Source of the DNA: Stutzerimonas zhaodongensis
GTDB taxonomy: Bacteria > Pseudomonadota > Gammaproteobacteria > Pseudomonadales > Pseudomonadaceae
NCBI RefSeq assembly: GCF_003696365.1
Contig: NZ_RFFM01000001.1
Span: 1,503,852 to 1,567,851 of the forward strand
DNA: 64,000 nt
Reading direction: 5' to 3'
This document shows, one piece after another, positions 53,060-61,820 of the stretch (the stretch's first letter is position 1; every line of letters begins with the position of its first letter). A model generated the notes under the pieces. That model saw only the letters and a program-made list of their open reading frames with translations, did not search any database and had not been told where the DNA came from. The position numbers were made by a program, and so were the translations under genes.

Positions 53060-55696
53060 TCATCCGGTATTGCGTAACCCTGCGGCGATACCCGCGACGC
53101 TGACGAGCAAAGCTTGCTCCAGAGGGCTTGCTGCTGGGCTCTGCTGTTGTCGCGAGCGAGCAAGCAGCTCGGTCTGCATCAGATGCAACGGGTCCAGATA
53201 GGTGTTGCGCAGACTGAAGGCTTCCAACGTGGCCGGGCTATGCGCCAGCAGGTCCGACTGATTGGTCACCTGAAGAACCGCGTCTACCGCCTGCGACAAT
53301 CTGTCACGCAGATCCTGCCCTAGCGGCTGCAGCTCTTTAGAGACCAGACGTTCATCGTAGCCTTCGGCAATGTCTGCGTCGGCCTTGGCCAGAACCATTT
53401 CCAGCATGTCTATCCGCGTGCTGAAGAATGGCCAGCGCTGACGCATTAGCTGCAGTCGCTCACCCTCGCCGCGCTCGAGCGCAGCATGCAGTGCCTGCTC
53501 CCAACCCAGCCAGGCGGGCAGCATCAAGCGAGTCTGGGTCCAGGCAAATATCCAGGGAATGGCGCGCAGGCTTTCAACACCGCCTTCACGGCGCTTGGAA
53601 GGTCGACTGCCCAATGGCAGGCGGCCGAGTTCCTGCTCAGGCGTGGCCTGGCGGAAATACTCGACGAACTGCGGGTGGTCACGTACCACACTGCGATATC
53701 CGGCTACCCCGTCTTTGGCCAGCTGCTCCATGGTTTCGCGCCAATCCGGCTCAGGCATCGGCGGGGGTAGCAACGTCGCCTCCAGCACAGCCGCGAGATA
53801 CAGGCTGAGATTCTGCTCGGCGATGTCGGGCAAGCCGAACTTGAAGCGGATCATTTCGCCCTGCTCTGTGGTGCGGAAGCGACCAGCCACCGAACCTGGC
53901 GGCTGCGAAAGAATCGCTGCGTGCGCCGGGCCGCCGCCTCGCCCTACCGTGCCGCCACGACCGTGGAACAGCAGCAGCTCGACGTCATGCGCGCGGCAGA
54001 TGTTGACCAGCGCCTCCTGCGCGCGATACTGCGCCCAGGCAGCCGCCGTGGTGCCGGCGTCCTTGGCCGAGTCCGAATAGCCGATCATGACTTCCTGAGG
54101 GCCATGCAGGCGCTGGCGATAACCGGGCAATCCCAGCAGCTGCTCGATCGCGGGGCCTGCGTTGTTCAAGTCGTCTAGGGTCTCGAACAGCGGCACCACG
54201 CGCATTGGCCGCTGCAGTCCTGCCTCTTTGAGTAAAAGCTGTACGGCCAGCACATCCGATGCGCCCTTGGCCATGGATATGACATAAGAGCCCAGCGATG
54301 CGCCTGGCGCCTGAGCCACCACGCGGCAGGTTTCGAGCACCTCCGCCGTTTCGGGCGATGGCTGAAAATGCGATGGCAGCAGCGGACGGCGGTTGTTGAG
54401 TTCATCCTGAAGGAAGCCCAGGCGCTTCTGCTCGTCCCACTGATCGTAATGGCCAATACCCAGGTAATCGGTGATCTCGGCCATCGCGGCGACATGTCGC
54501 GCCGAGTCCTGACGAATGTCCAGCCGCACCAGGAACAAGCCGAATGCGGCCACCCGGCGCAAGGTGTCGAGCAGGTCGCCATCGGCAATCATGCCCATGC
54601 CGCAGGCGTGCAACGAGTGATAGCAGAGCTCCAGCGGTTCACGCAGCTCTGCATTGTCCTGCAGTACCGCAGCGGGCGCCGGTTGATTGTGTTCGATCGC
54701 CCTGATCGCCCAGTCCCGAGTGGCAACCAGTCGGTCGCGCAGCGTTTTGAGTAACGCCCGGTAGGGCTCGGCTGACTTGCCACTGCGGTGCAACAGCTCC
54801 TCGCTGGCAGTCTGCATCGACAACGCCGCAATCAGCCCCTCGATATCATGCAAGAACAGGTCGGCCGCCATCCAGCGAGCCAGCAGCAGTACTTCACGAG
54901 AGACCGCCGCGGTCACGTTGGGATTGCCGTCTCGATCGCCGCCCATCCATGAAGCAAAGCGAATCGGCGACGCGTCAAGTGGCAGATGCAGCCCGGTGCT
55001 GCGCTTGAGCGCCAGATCTGTCTGGCGCAGCACATTGGGCAGCGCCTGCCACAGCGAATTCTCGATAACCGCGAACCCCCACTTGGCCTCTTCAACCGGA
55101 GTCGGGCGGCTGCGTCGAATCTCTTCGGTGTGCCAGGCTTCGGCTACCAGTCTCTGCAGCCGCAGTTCGATTTTCGACAGCTCCGCCGCGCCGAGGTCGG
55201 TGTGGTCTCGTGCCGCGAGCTGCGCAGCAATGGCATCGTATTTCTGGATCAGCGTCCGGCGCGATACTTCGGTCGGGTGCGCTGTCAGCACCAGCTCGAT
55301 CTCAAGCTTGCCAACCTGCCGCGCCAGAAACTCCTGAGCGAAGCCCTCACCCTTCAGCCGCTCCAGCAGACCACCCAGGGCACTGACCTCGAACGGCGCC
55401 GGCTCACCGGGCCGGCGACGACGCACCTGGTGATATTGCTCGGCAATATTGGCCAGATTGAGGAACTGGTTGAACGCGCGCGTCATCGGCAGCAGCTCAT
55501 CATCAGCCAGCCCATCAAGGGTTTCCTGCAACAACCTGGCTCCGTCGGCAGACCCGCGCCGTGCGCCTTTGGCCCCCTTGCGGATTCGTTCGATCTTGTC
55601 GAAGAAGGCATCACCCAGTTGTTCGCGGATGGTATTGCCCAACAGCTCGCCAAGCAGATGAACGTTCTCGCGCAGTCGCGCGTCGATTTGCGCCAT
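53060..55696 (-). CDS. ppc: Phosphoenolpyruvate carboxylase
   Basis: An 878-residue anaplerotic enzyme that makes oxaloacetate from phosphoenolpyruvate and bicarbonate. The catalytic His motif is [14 protein letters not shown] (residues 135-150), with [28 protein letters not shown] and [15 protein letters not shown] further on, and the canonical C-terminal RNTG. All key residues are present and length is normal. It lies beside adk on the same strand, separated by 254 bases. Confidence 0.97.
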   Translation of the reverse strand: MAQIDARLRENVHLLGELLGNTIREQLGDAFFDKIERIRKGAKGARRGSADGARLLQETLDGLADDELLPMTRAFNQFLNLANIAEQYHQVRRRRPGEPAPFEVSALGGLLERLKGEGFAQEFLARQVGKLEIELVLTAHPTEVSRRTLIQKYDAIAAQLAARDHTDLGAAELSKIELRLQRLVAEAWHTEEIRRSRPTPVEEAKWGFAVIENSLWQALPNVLRQTDLALKRSTGLHLPLDASPIRFASWMGGDRDGNPNVTAAVSREVLLLARWMAADLFLHDIEGLIAALSMQTASEELLHRSGKSAEPYRALLKTLRDRLVATRDWAIRAIEHNQPAPAAVLQDNAELREPLELCYHSLHACGMGMIADGDLLDTLRRVAAFGLFLVRLDIRQDSARHVAAMAEITDYLGIGHYDQWDEQKRLGFLQDELNNRRPLLPSHFQPSPETAEVLETCRVVAQAPGASLGSYVISMAKGASDVLAVQLLLKEAGLQRPMRVVPLFETLDDLNNAGPAIEQLLGLPGYRQRLHGPQEVMIGYSDSAKDAGTTAAAWAQYRAQEALVNICRAHDVELLLFHGRGGTVGRGGGPAHAAILSQPPGSVAGRFRTTEQGEMIRFKFGLPDIAEQNLSLYLAAVLEATLLPPPMPEPDWRETMEQLAKDGVAGYRSVVRDHPQFVEYFRQATPEQELGRLPLGSRPSKRREGGVESLRAIPWIFAWTQTRLMLPAWLGWEQALHAALERGEGERLQLMRQRWPFFSTRIDMLEMVLAKADADIAEGYDERLVSKELQPLGQDLRDRLSQAVDAVLQVTNQSDLLAHSPATLEAFSLRNTYLDPLHLMQTELLARSRQQQSPAASPLEQALLVSVAGIAAGLRNTG

Positions 55697-55895
55697 GTTC
55701 CTGTCTCCCAGATCCCACGAACCAGAGTTCGCAACCGATATGCAACCGAGGCTGAACGGCTACGCAGTATGAACCGTCCAAACAGAGTGCCCAGCGTCTC
55801 CGTCGAAGACAAGGCATAGCAGGAGGAGCCTGATCGACGCGCGCTCGCATTACTCGCCAATAGTGCTCGCTCACACGAGCTAAGGATGGAGACAG

Positions 55896-56246
55896 ATGAA
55901 AATCACAGAGTTGGTCCAAGAATGGGAAAGCAGTGCCACCGGCCGCATGAGCGCTACCCAGTACACCATCCCCTTGGACGTCGAAAGTGCTGCACGCCTG
56001 GCAGCCCTCGCCGAGATGTATCCCAAGCGTAGTACCGAGGAACTGTTGGGTGAGCTGGTGGGCGCCGCCCTCGAAGGTATCGAGACCAGCCTTCCCTACC
56101 AGCGTGGCACCAAGGTGATCTCGACCGATGAACAAGGCGACCCCATCTACGAAGACGTCGGCCCGACGCCTCGTTTCCTCGCGCTTTCACGCAAGCATCT
56201 CGAGCGGCTGCTCTCCGAGCAATCGAATGTGAATGGGGACGTTTGA
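55896..56246 (+). CDS. Conserved pseudomonad protein of unknown function
   Basis: A 116-residue cytoplasmic protein. The N-terminal MKITELVQEWESSATGRMS, the middle TIPLDVESAARLAALAEMYPKRSTEELLGELVGAALEG (ribbon-helix-helix-like pattern), and GDPIYEDVGPTPRFLALSRKHLE recur in pseudomonads from memory. It was sometimes labelled a pilin assembly protein, which I cannot verify from sequence. AAGGATGGAGACAG precedes the ATG. It diverges from ppc by 199 bases. A DNA-binding role is only a guess from the helix pattern. Confidence 0.65.
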   Translation: MKITELVQEWESSATGRMSATQYTIPLDVESAARLAALAEMYPKRSTEELLGELVGAALEGIETSLPYQRGTKVISTDEQGDPIYEDVGPTPRFLALSRKHLERLLSEQSNVNGDV

Positions 56247-56488
56247 GGGTGCCTGACGGAGCGGCCTGCAGAGCCGCTCCTGCGCGCTGGTGAATGGTAA
56301 CCAGGGAGGTTTCAACCCGTTGAACACGTCTACCGAGCCACGTCCAGACGTTTCGTTTGGTAATAATCTGGAACGATTACGCGCCGATGGCCTCACAAAA
56401 ACATGCCCGCTCTGAATGCTCGACGTTCTTGGACGGTAAAGCATTCGGCTTGTGGGCACTGTTCTCGAAACCTCATTGGAGACTGGCC

Positions 56489-56884
56489 ATGAATACGAAC
56501 ACCATCGAAAGATCCCTATCGCGATTTCAGTTTCCCAAGCTAGCGGCAGTGGCATTGGGTGGCTTGCTACTGGCTGGTTGCGCCGGCAATCCGCCGAATG
56601 AGCAGTTCGCCGTCACAGAATCGGCAGTGCGTAGCGCAGTAAGCGCAGGCGGCACCGAATTCGCCGCAGTCGAGATGCGTGCCGCTCAGGAAAAGTGGAA
56701 GCAGGCTGAAATGGCCATGCAGAAAGAAAATTACGACGAAGCGCGCAAGCTGGCCGAGCAGGCCGAGTGGGACGCTCGAGTAGCAGAGCGTAAGGCCCAG
56801 GCCGCAAAAGCGCAGAAGGCCGTAGAGGACGCTAACCAGGGTATCCAGGATCTGCGTGAGGAAAGCATGCGCGGCATGCAGTGA
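56489..56884 (+). CDS. DUF4398 lipoprotein
   Basis: A 131-residue lipoprotein. After a long signal region (LAAVALGGLLLAGC, lipobox LAGC near residue 31) the mature part is a helical DUF4398 domain: AVEMRAAQEKWKQAEMAMQKENYDEARKLAEQAEWDARVAERKAQAAKAQKAVEDA. The helices are amphipathic with strong Ala, Glu and Lys content. It is followed by an OmpA-family protein that starts with a similar region, so they form a likely two-gene operon in the envelope. ATG 56489 gives the signal peptide; an earlier frame to 56357 is not needed. Confidence 0.83.
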   Translation: MNTNTIERSLSRFQFPKLAAVALGGLLLAGCAGNPPNEQFAVTESAVRSAVSAGGTEFAAVEMRAAQEKWKQAEMAMQKENYDEARKLAEQAEWDARVAERKAQAAKAQKAVEDANQGIQDLREESMRGMQ

Positions 56885-56929
56885 CTTTCCCGCTCGACTC
56901 TCAACGCCTTCAACACAGGATGACGCGAT

Positions 56930-57733
56930 ATGAATAAATTACTGACTCTTCCCACACTTCTGGCAATGACAATCGGCCTGGCCGCCTGCTCGTCGCAGCC
57001 GAATCAGAACCTGGAACAAGCGCGCAGCCAGTATTCGCAGCTGCAGGCTGATGCTCGTTCCAGCAAGCTCGCCGCGCTGGAAACCGAAGATGCCGGCAAG
57101 TCGCTGGAAAAGGCCAATCAGGCCTATATGAAGGATGCCGACGAGAAGACTGTCGATCAGCTTTCGTATCTGGCCAAGCGCCGGATCGAGCTGGCTGAGC
57201 AGACCATTGCCCTGCGCACTGCGGAGCAGGAAATCGAGAAAGCATCGGCAAAACGCGCCGAAGCCCGCCTTGAATCTCGCGAGCAGCAACTCAAGCGTCA
57301 ACAGGACGAAATCCGCAAGCTGCAGCAAGATCTGCAAGCCAAGCAGACCGAGCGCGGCACACTGGTGACTTTCGGTGACGTTCTGTTCGACTTGAACAAG
57401 TCAGACCTCAAGCCCTCCGGTATGCGCGGCGTGCAGAAGCTTGCACAGTTCCTCCAGGAAAATCCCGAGCGCAAGGTAGTGGTCGAGGGTTACACCGACA
57501 GCACCGGTTCGGCATCCTATAACCAGCAGCTTTCCGAGCGCCGCGCAGAGTCCGTGCGCCGTGCCCTGACCCGCGCCGGTGTTGACCCGCAGCGCATCCA
57601 GGCGGTTGGTTACGGCCAAGAGTACCCGGTCGCGAGCAACGACTCGCCGTCCAGCCGAGCCATGAACCGTCGCGTCGAAGTGACCATCTCCAACGACGAT
57701 CAGCGCGTAGCGCCTCGTTCGTCGATGCAGTGA
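56930..57733 (+). CDS. OmpA-family lipoprotein with N-terminal DUF4398-type helices
   Basis: A 267-residue lipoprotein. Lipobox LAAC gives Cys near residue 20. A helical DUF4398-like and coiled-coil region (residues 30-145) precedes an OmpA peptidoglycan-binding domain: TLVTFGDVLFDLNKSDLKP, VVVEGYTDSTGSASYNQQLSERRAESVRRAL and the C-terminal NRRVEVTI. The meso-DAP-binding Asp and Arg (TDSTG and NRRVE) are present. It should link the outer membrane to peptidoglycan. It is probably cotranscribed with the preceding gene, 45 bases away, and is followed by a strong terminator. Confidence 0.9.
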   Translation: MNKLLTLPTLLAMTIGLAACSSQPNQNLEQARSQYSQLQADARSSKLAALETEDAGKSLEKANQAYMKDADEKTVDQLSYLAKRRIELAEQTIALRTAEQEIEKASAKRAEARLESREQQLKRQQDEIRKLQQDLQAKQTERGTLVTFGDVLFDLNKSDLKPSGMRGVQKLAQFLQENPERKVVVEGYTDSTGSASYNQQLSERRAESVRRALTRAGVDPQRIQAVGYGQEYPVASNDSPSSRAMNRRVEVTISNDDQRVAPRSSMQ

Positions 57734-57777
57734 TTCAGCCTGGCTGAACGGTTTCCCGGCGATATGTCGGGAAATAT

Positions 57778-57806
57778 GAAAAGCCCGCCGTGATGGCGGG
57801 CTTTTC
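57778..57806. terminator. Bidirectional Rho-independent terminator
   Basis: GAAAAGCCCGCC pairs perfectly with GGCGGGCTTTTC around GTGAT, giving T-rich tails on both strands. It serves the OmpA-family gene and the convergent gene that stops at 57833. Confidence 0.9.
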
Positions 57807-57832
57807 ATTGCCTGTAATTCGGCAGCAGCAGG

Positions 57833-58162
57833 TCAGGGTTTGGCAGGCTGCGTTGGCACTTGCTGGCCCATGCAACGGATGGCGCGTTTGCGGTTATCCA
57901 CCAGCACGCCCGTCAAACCTTTCTGCTCGGTGTCGAAGAGCACCAGTACGCCGTCGATGCATTCGGCAACCTGAGGTGCAGGTTTCAACGAGACGCGGTA
58001 ATCCTCGCCCGGAATGGTCTTGAGCATGGTGTAGTCAGCCAGCAGCAAGGCGTCCTCGGGTTTGGCAATGTGCACGTAGCCGTAGTAAGTCAGCACCGCG
58101 ACCGTGCCTATGACACTCCCGATAGCGGTGAGGATCAGCGGGATGGAATTGCGTTCGGACAT
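57833..58162 (-). CDS. Small membrane-anchored protein of unknown function
   Basis: A 109-residue protein with an N-terminal helix (IPLILTAIGSVIGTVAVLTYYGYVHIA) and a soluble domain with two Cys (VAECIDGVLVLFDTE and AIRCMGQQ). The Cys pair could form a disulfide in the periplasm if the N-terminus is in. ATG 58162 gives the compact form after GGCGAG; a 13-residue longer form to 58201 is possible. I do not recognise a family. It shares a bidirectional terminator with the OmpA-family gene. Confidence 0.6.
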   Translation of the reverse strand: MSERNSIPLILTAIGSVIGTVAVLTYYGYVHIAKPEDALLLADYTMLKTIPGEDYRVSLKPAPQVAECIDGVLVLFDTEQKGLTGVLVDNRKRAIRCMGQQVPTQPAKP

Positions 58163-58428
58163 GGACGAGCTCGCCTGATCAAAGAGGCGGCATTGTCGCA
58201 AAAATAAGGTTGTGAAGGCGAAGGGTTACCGCGAGTACGTAACGAGCATCATTGCCTGCAGATCAGCCGCAGTAGCGATTTGCCGGCAAGGTTTCGCTTT
58301 ACTGATCAACCGCCATCGCCGGGACGAATAGCCCTTCCCGTCGGCGCCATTAGGCTGGATGTTTGTCAGGGCCATTTCCTGCGTGCCATGGCTCGTGCGC
58401 GCTTTCATAAAGACAGGACCAGCCAGTC

Positions 58429-59985
58429 ATGGAAACCACCGCCCGCCACGATGCCGTCGATCTGGATCAACCCTTCGCAGCGGTACCGGATCTCATCGCG
58501 CACTGGGCCCGGCATCGCCCCGATCATCCCGCGCTGGTCCAGGGCGAACGCATGCTCAGCTTTGCCGAGCTCGATACATACATGAGCAAGGTTGCGGCTG
58601 CTCTCCAGCGTGACGGCGCGAAACCGGACGACGCGCTGGCGATCTGCGCATACAACTCCATCGATTATGCAGCGGTTTTCCTCGGCGCGCTGCGTGCTGG
58701 CCTGGCCGTCGCGCCATTGGCCCCCTCGGCCAGTCCCGACAGCCTGTTGACCATGCTGGCCGACGCCTCGCCCCGACTGGTGTTCCTCGATGCGCACGCA
58801 GCAGAGCATCTGAAACGTGTTTCCAGCCAATTGCCCTGCCCTTTTCTGCGCCTGGATCAATCTTCGACACTGGCCGACTGGCTGAGCGATGCCGCGCCCG
58901 AGCCGATCGAGATCCAGCCCGAATGGGCGTTCAACATCATTTATTCCTCGGGCACCACAGGCGAACCCAAGGGCATCGTGCAATCCCATGCCATGCGCTG
59001 GTCGCACGTCCGGCGAAGCGCTGCTTATGGCTACGCCGACAATGCCACCACGCTGATATCCACGCCTCTGTATTCCAACACCACACTGGTGGCGTTCCTG
59101 CCGACACTTGCGCTTGGCGGCACGGTGGTGCTGATGCAGAAATTCGAGGCCGGCGAATACCTGACACTGGCACAGCAGCATGCCGTCACCCATACCATGC
59201 TGGTGCCCGTGCAATACCAGCGGATCATGGCGCGGGAAGATTTCGCCCGGTTCGACTTGCGCAGCTTCCGCTACAAGATGTGCACCAGCGCGCCCTTCGG
59301 TGCAGCGCTGAAGGCGGACGTCCTGGCCCGGTGGCCTGGCGGGCTGATCGACACCTACGGCATGACGGAAGGCGGTGGCACCTGCATCCTCGCCGCCCAT
59401 GAGCATCCCGATAAATTGCACACCGTCGGCAAGCCTGCCGAGGGGCACGACATCCGTGTGATTGACGATGCGGGTCACGAACTGCCTGAAGGCGCCATCG
59501 GTGAAATCGTCGGGCATTCGCCGGCCATGATGACCGGCTACCTGAACAAGCCGGAAAAGACCGCCGAAGCCGAATGGTTCGACCCCAGCGGCAAGCGCTT
59601 CATTCGCACCGGCGACGTCGGTCGTTTTGATGCTGAGGGCTTCCTCACGCTGCTCGACCGAAAGAAGGACATGATCATCTCCGGGGGTTTCAATCTGTAC
59701 CCCAGCGATCTGGAGGCCATTCTGCGCAAGCATCCGGCCATCGCCGACGTTGCAGTGGTCGGTGTGCCTTCGACACGATGGGGTGAAACGCCGGTGGCCT
59801 TTGTCGTCCCCGCAGCAACAGAAACACCTGAGGCTATGCTGAGCTGGTTCAACGATCGTGTGGGCAAAACCCAGCGCCTGGCCCGCCTGGAGTTGATCGA
59901 TGAGCTGCCGCGCAGCGCCATTGGAAAGGTGCTAAAACGCGAGCTACGTGATCAGTACACGGTTGAATACGGCGCAGCGGACTGA
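58429..59985 (+). CDS. Acyl-CoA synthetase-like adenylate-forming enzyme
   Basis: A 518-residue AMP-binding enzyme. Motif A5 IIYSSGTTGEPKGIVQSH is near residue 170, DTYGMTEGGGTC (A5-type) near 305, RTGDVGRFDAEGFLTLLDRKKDMIISGGFNLYP (A7-A8) near 400, and the C-terminal Lys motif PRSAIGKVLKREL near 500. All catalytic elements are intact. The acyl substrate is unknown; members close to 4-coumarate and short or branched acids are typical. It points towards the minus-strand operon at 60016-64000 and ends 30 bases from it. It is likely functionally linked to it, but this is inference. Confidence 0.88.
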   Translation: METTARHDAVDLDQPFAAVPDLIAHWARHRPDHPALVQGERMLSFAELDTYMSKVAAALQRDGAKPDDALAICAYNSIDYAAVFLGALRAGLAVAPLAPSASPDSLLTMLADASPRLVFLDAHAAEHLKRVSSQLPCPFLRLDQSSTLADWLSDAAPEPIEIQPEWAFNIIYSSGTTGEPKGIVQSHAMRWSHVRRSAAYGYADNATTLISTPLYSNTTLVAFLPTLALGGTVVLMQKFEAGEYLTLAQQHAVTHTMLVPVQYQRIMAREDFARFDLRSFRYKMCTSAPFGAALKADVLARWPGGLIDTYGMTEGGGTCILAAHEHPDKLHTVGKPAEGHDIRVIDDAGHELPEGAIGEIVGHSPAMMTGYLNKPEKTAEAEWFDPSGKRFIRTGDVGRFDAEGFLTLLDRKKDMIISGGFNLYPSDLEAILRKHPAIADVAVVGVPSTRWGETPVAFVVPAATETPEAMLSWFNDRVGKTQRLARLELIDELPRSAIGKVLKRELRDQYTVEYGAAD

Positions 59986-60015
59986 TATCCAACGGCGCCG
60001 CAAATCATAGGCTGC

Positions 60016-60945
60016 TCAATAACCGCGCTGAACGTCGACGACCCCGCTGATGGCGTCGCCCCTCTCAAGCGCGACGATCTTCTCGGCAATCTGAGCGATG
60101 GTGGCTTCACGTAGGGTGCGAGCGGATACATGCGGCGTGATGGTGACCTGCGGCATCTGCCAGAACGGGTGCGCTTCGGGCAGCGGCTCCTGACGAAACA
60201 CATCGAGAACGGCTCGCGTGATCTGCCCCTCCTTGATAGCGCGGCACAGATCTTCATCAACCAGATGCTCACCGCGACCGACGTTGATCACCACCGCATC
60301 GCGCCTGAGCTTTGTAAGCATTGCGTAATCGATAAGGTCCCGGGTGCTCTCGGTCAGCGGCAGCGTGTTGATCAGCACGCGTGTTTCGCCGAGAAAGTCG
60401 TCAAGTTCGGCCTCGCCGGCAAAGCTACGTACACCCTCGATGGCATGCGCAGAGCGCGCCCAACCGCTGACCGGATAATCCAGCGCTGCGAGCGTTCGCG
60501 CGACACGCTGGCCTATATGCCCAAGCCCCAGAACACCGACGGGCCAATCGCTACGTTCGATGGGGCGCCGCAATTTCCACTGCTTTTCGGCTTGTTGCTC
60601 ACGATAAAAATCCATGTCCCGGCTGATGCCGATGACGTGATAAGCCACGTACTCGGCCATCTGCACGGACATGCCGGCGTCCTCCAGACGCACGACCGGG
60701 ATGTCGCGCGGCAGGTTCGGCACCTGTACCAGCGCATCTACGCCCGCGCCAAGGTTGAACACCGCCTTGAGCTGCGTCTCCCGATCGAACAACGCGGCCG
60801 GCGGATGCCAGACGATGGCGTAATCACCGCTACAACTCGGCATGTCCGCATGCCAGACCTCGATCTCGGCTTCCGGCAGGTGCTGCTGGATCAGACTGGT
60901 CCAACGTTCGGGCTTGGGATCAGCAGCAACGAATAGGATTTTCAT
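60016..60945 (-). CDS. Glyoxylate/hydroxypyruvate reductase A (GhrA-like D-2-hydroxyacid dehydrogenase)
   Basis: A 309-residue NAD(P)-dependent reductase of the D-2-hydroxyacid dehydrogenase family, GhrA branch. FNLGAGVDAL, GVLGLGHIGQRVARTLAALDYPVSGWARS (dinucleotide fold), INTLPLTEST, INVGRGEHLV (catalytic Arg), the Glu in DVFRQEPLPEAHPFW and ITPHVSART (catalytic His) are intact. ATG 60945 is used; GTG 60951 adds two residues. It is the last gene of the surE-ligase-aldolase-reductase run, 74 bases after the aldolase. It probably reduces a 2-oxo acid or glyoxylate-type product; the substrate is unknown. Confidence 0.9.
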   Translation of the reverse strand: MKILFVAADPKPERWTSLIQQHLPEAEIEVWHADMPSCSGDYAIVWHPPAALFDRETQLKAVFNLGAGVDALVQVPNLPRDIPVVRLEDAGMSVQMAEYVAYHVIGISRDMDFYREQQAEKQWKLRRPIERSDWPVGVLGLGHIGQRVARTLAALDYPVSGWARSAHAIEGVRSFAGEAELDDFLGETRVLINTLPLTESTRDLIDYAMLTKLRRDAVVINVGRGEHLVDEDLCRAIKEGQITRAVLDVFRQEPLPEAHPFWQMPQVTITPHVSARTLREATIAQIAEKIVALERGDAISGVVDVQRGY

Positions 60946-61019
60946 CGACACTCGACTTCTGTTCGGTTAAAGAACCCGTCCGTTTCGCAACGGGGGCAAG
61001 CGATCGTGCCAGCGTACTG

Positions 61020-61766
61020 CTAAATCGCGTAAACGTGGCCGTTGGCCTCAAGTAGACGCAACAGGGCCGGCCAGGTGAGCTTGGAAGCCATGCCGAGTTC
61101 AGCCGATTGCTGGCGGGTCGTTTCGATGGCTGCAGCCGAGGGCATGTGGGTCGGCCCGCAAGACTGAGCGCGCACTTGGATCTCGCAGGCCTTCATCAGG
61201 AAATAGAGGTAGGTGAAGGCCTCGGCGACCGTTTTCCCGGCAGTGAGCACGCCGTGGTTGCGCAAGATCATCATCTGTTTGCTGCCCAGGTCGCGGATCA
61301 GCCGCTCGCGCTCGCTCAGATCCAGCGCGACCCCTTCGTACTCGTGATAGCTGATGTGATCGAGGCAGAGCATCGCCGTCTGGCTCAGCGGCAGCAGGCC
61401 GTCCCGGTGCGCCGAAACCGCGGTGCCGTCCGCTGCGTGTAGATGCATCACCGCGCCGGCATCTTCTCGTCCCATGTGAATGGCGCTGTGGATGGTAAAG
61501 CCCGCCGGATTGACTCGATGCAGACTGCCGCTCTGTACGATCTGCCCTTCCCGGTCGACCTTGACCAGGGATGAGGCCGTGATCTCCTGAAACAACAGGC
61601 CGTAAGGGTTGATCAGGAAATGATGCTCAGGTCCCGGTACGCGGGCGGACAGGTGAGTGAACACCAAGTCATCCCAGCCGAAATGTGCCACCAGTCGATA
61701 GGCCGCAGCGAGGTCCTTGCGCACCTGCCATTCCGCTTCCCGATTCGTCGACGTTGAATCTTGCAT
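61020..61766 (-). CDS. Class II aldolase/adducin family protein
   Basis: A 248-residue zinc-type class II aldolase. ARRDLAAAYRLVAHFGWDDLVFTHLSARVP-like start, then NPYGLLFQEITASSLVKVD, AIHMGREDAGAVMHLHAADGTAVSA with the metal-binding HLH, and ILRNHGVLTAGKTVAEAFTYLYFLMKACE with the third His region are typical. It may cleave or form a carbon-carbon bond on a phosphorylated or free hydroxyacid; many family members act on fuculose or ribulose phosphates, others on hydroxy-keto acids. It lies between the CoA ligase (54 bases upstream) and the reductase, all on the minus strand. Confidence 0.88.
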   Translation of the reverse strand: MQDSTSTNREAEWQVRKDLAAAYRLVAHFGWDDLVFTHLSARVPGPEHHFLINPYGLLFQEITASSLVKVDREGQIVQSGSLHRVNPAGFTIHSAIHMGREDAGAVMHLHAADGTAVSAHRDGLLPLSQTAMLCLDHISYHEYEGVALDLSERERLIRDLGSKQMMILRNHGVLTAGKTVAEAFTYLYFLMKACEIQVRAQSCGPTHMPSAAAIETTRQQSAELGMASKLTWPALLRLLEANGHVYAI

Positions 61767-61820
61767 AGCGTTGCTCCAATGGTTACTGAGGCGCCAAGCG
61801 GCGCATGGCCCGCAGCGCCA

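Noticed and set aside
58405-59733. 442-codon minus-strand open frame
   Set aside because: Antisense to the adenylate-forming enzyme, which has all family motifs.
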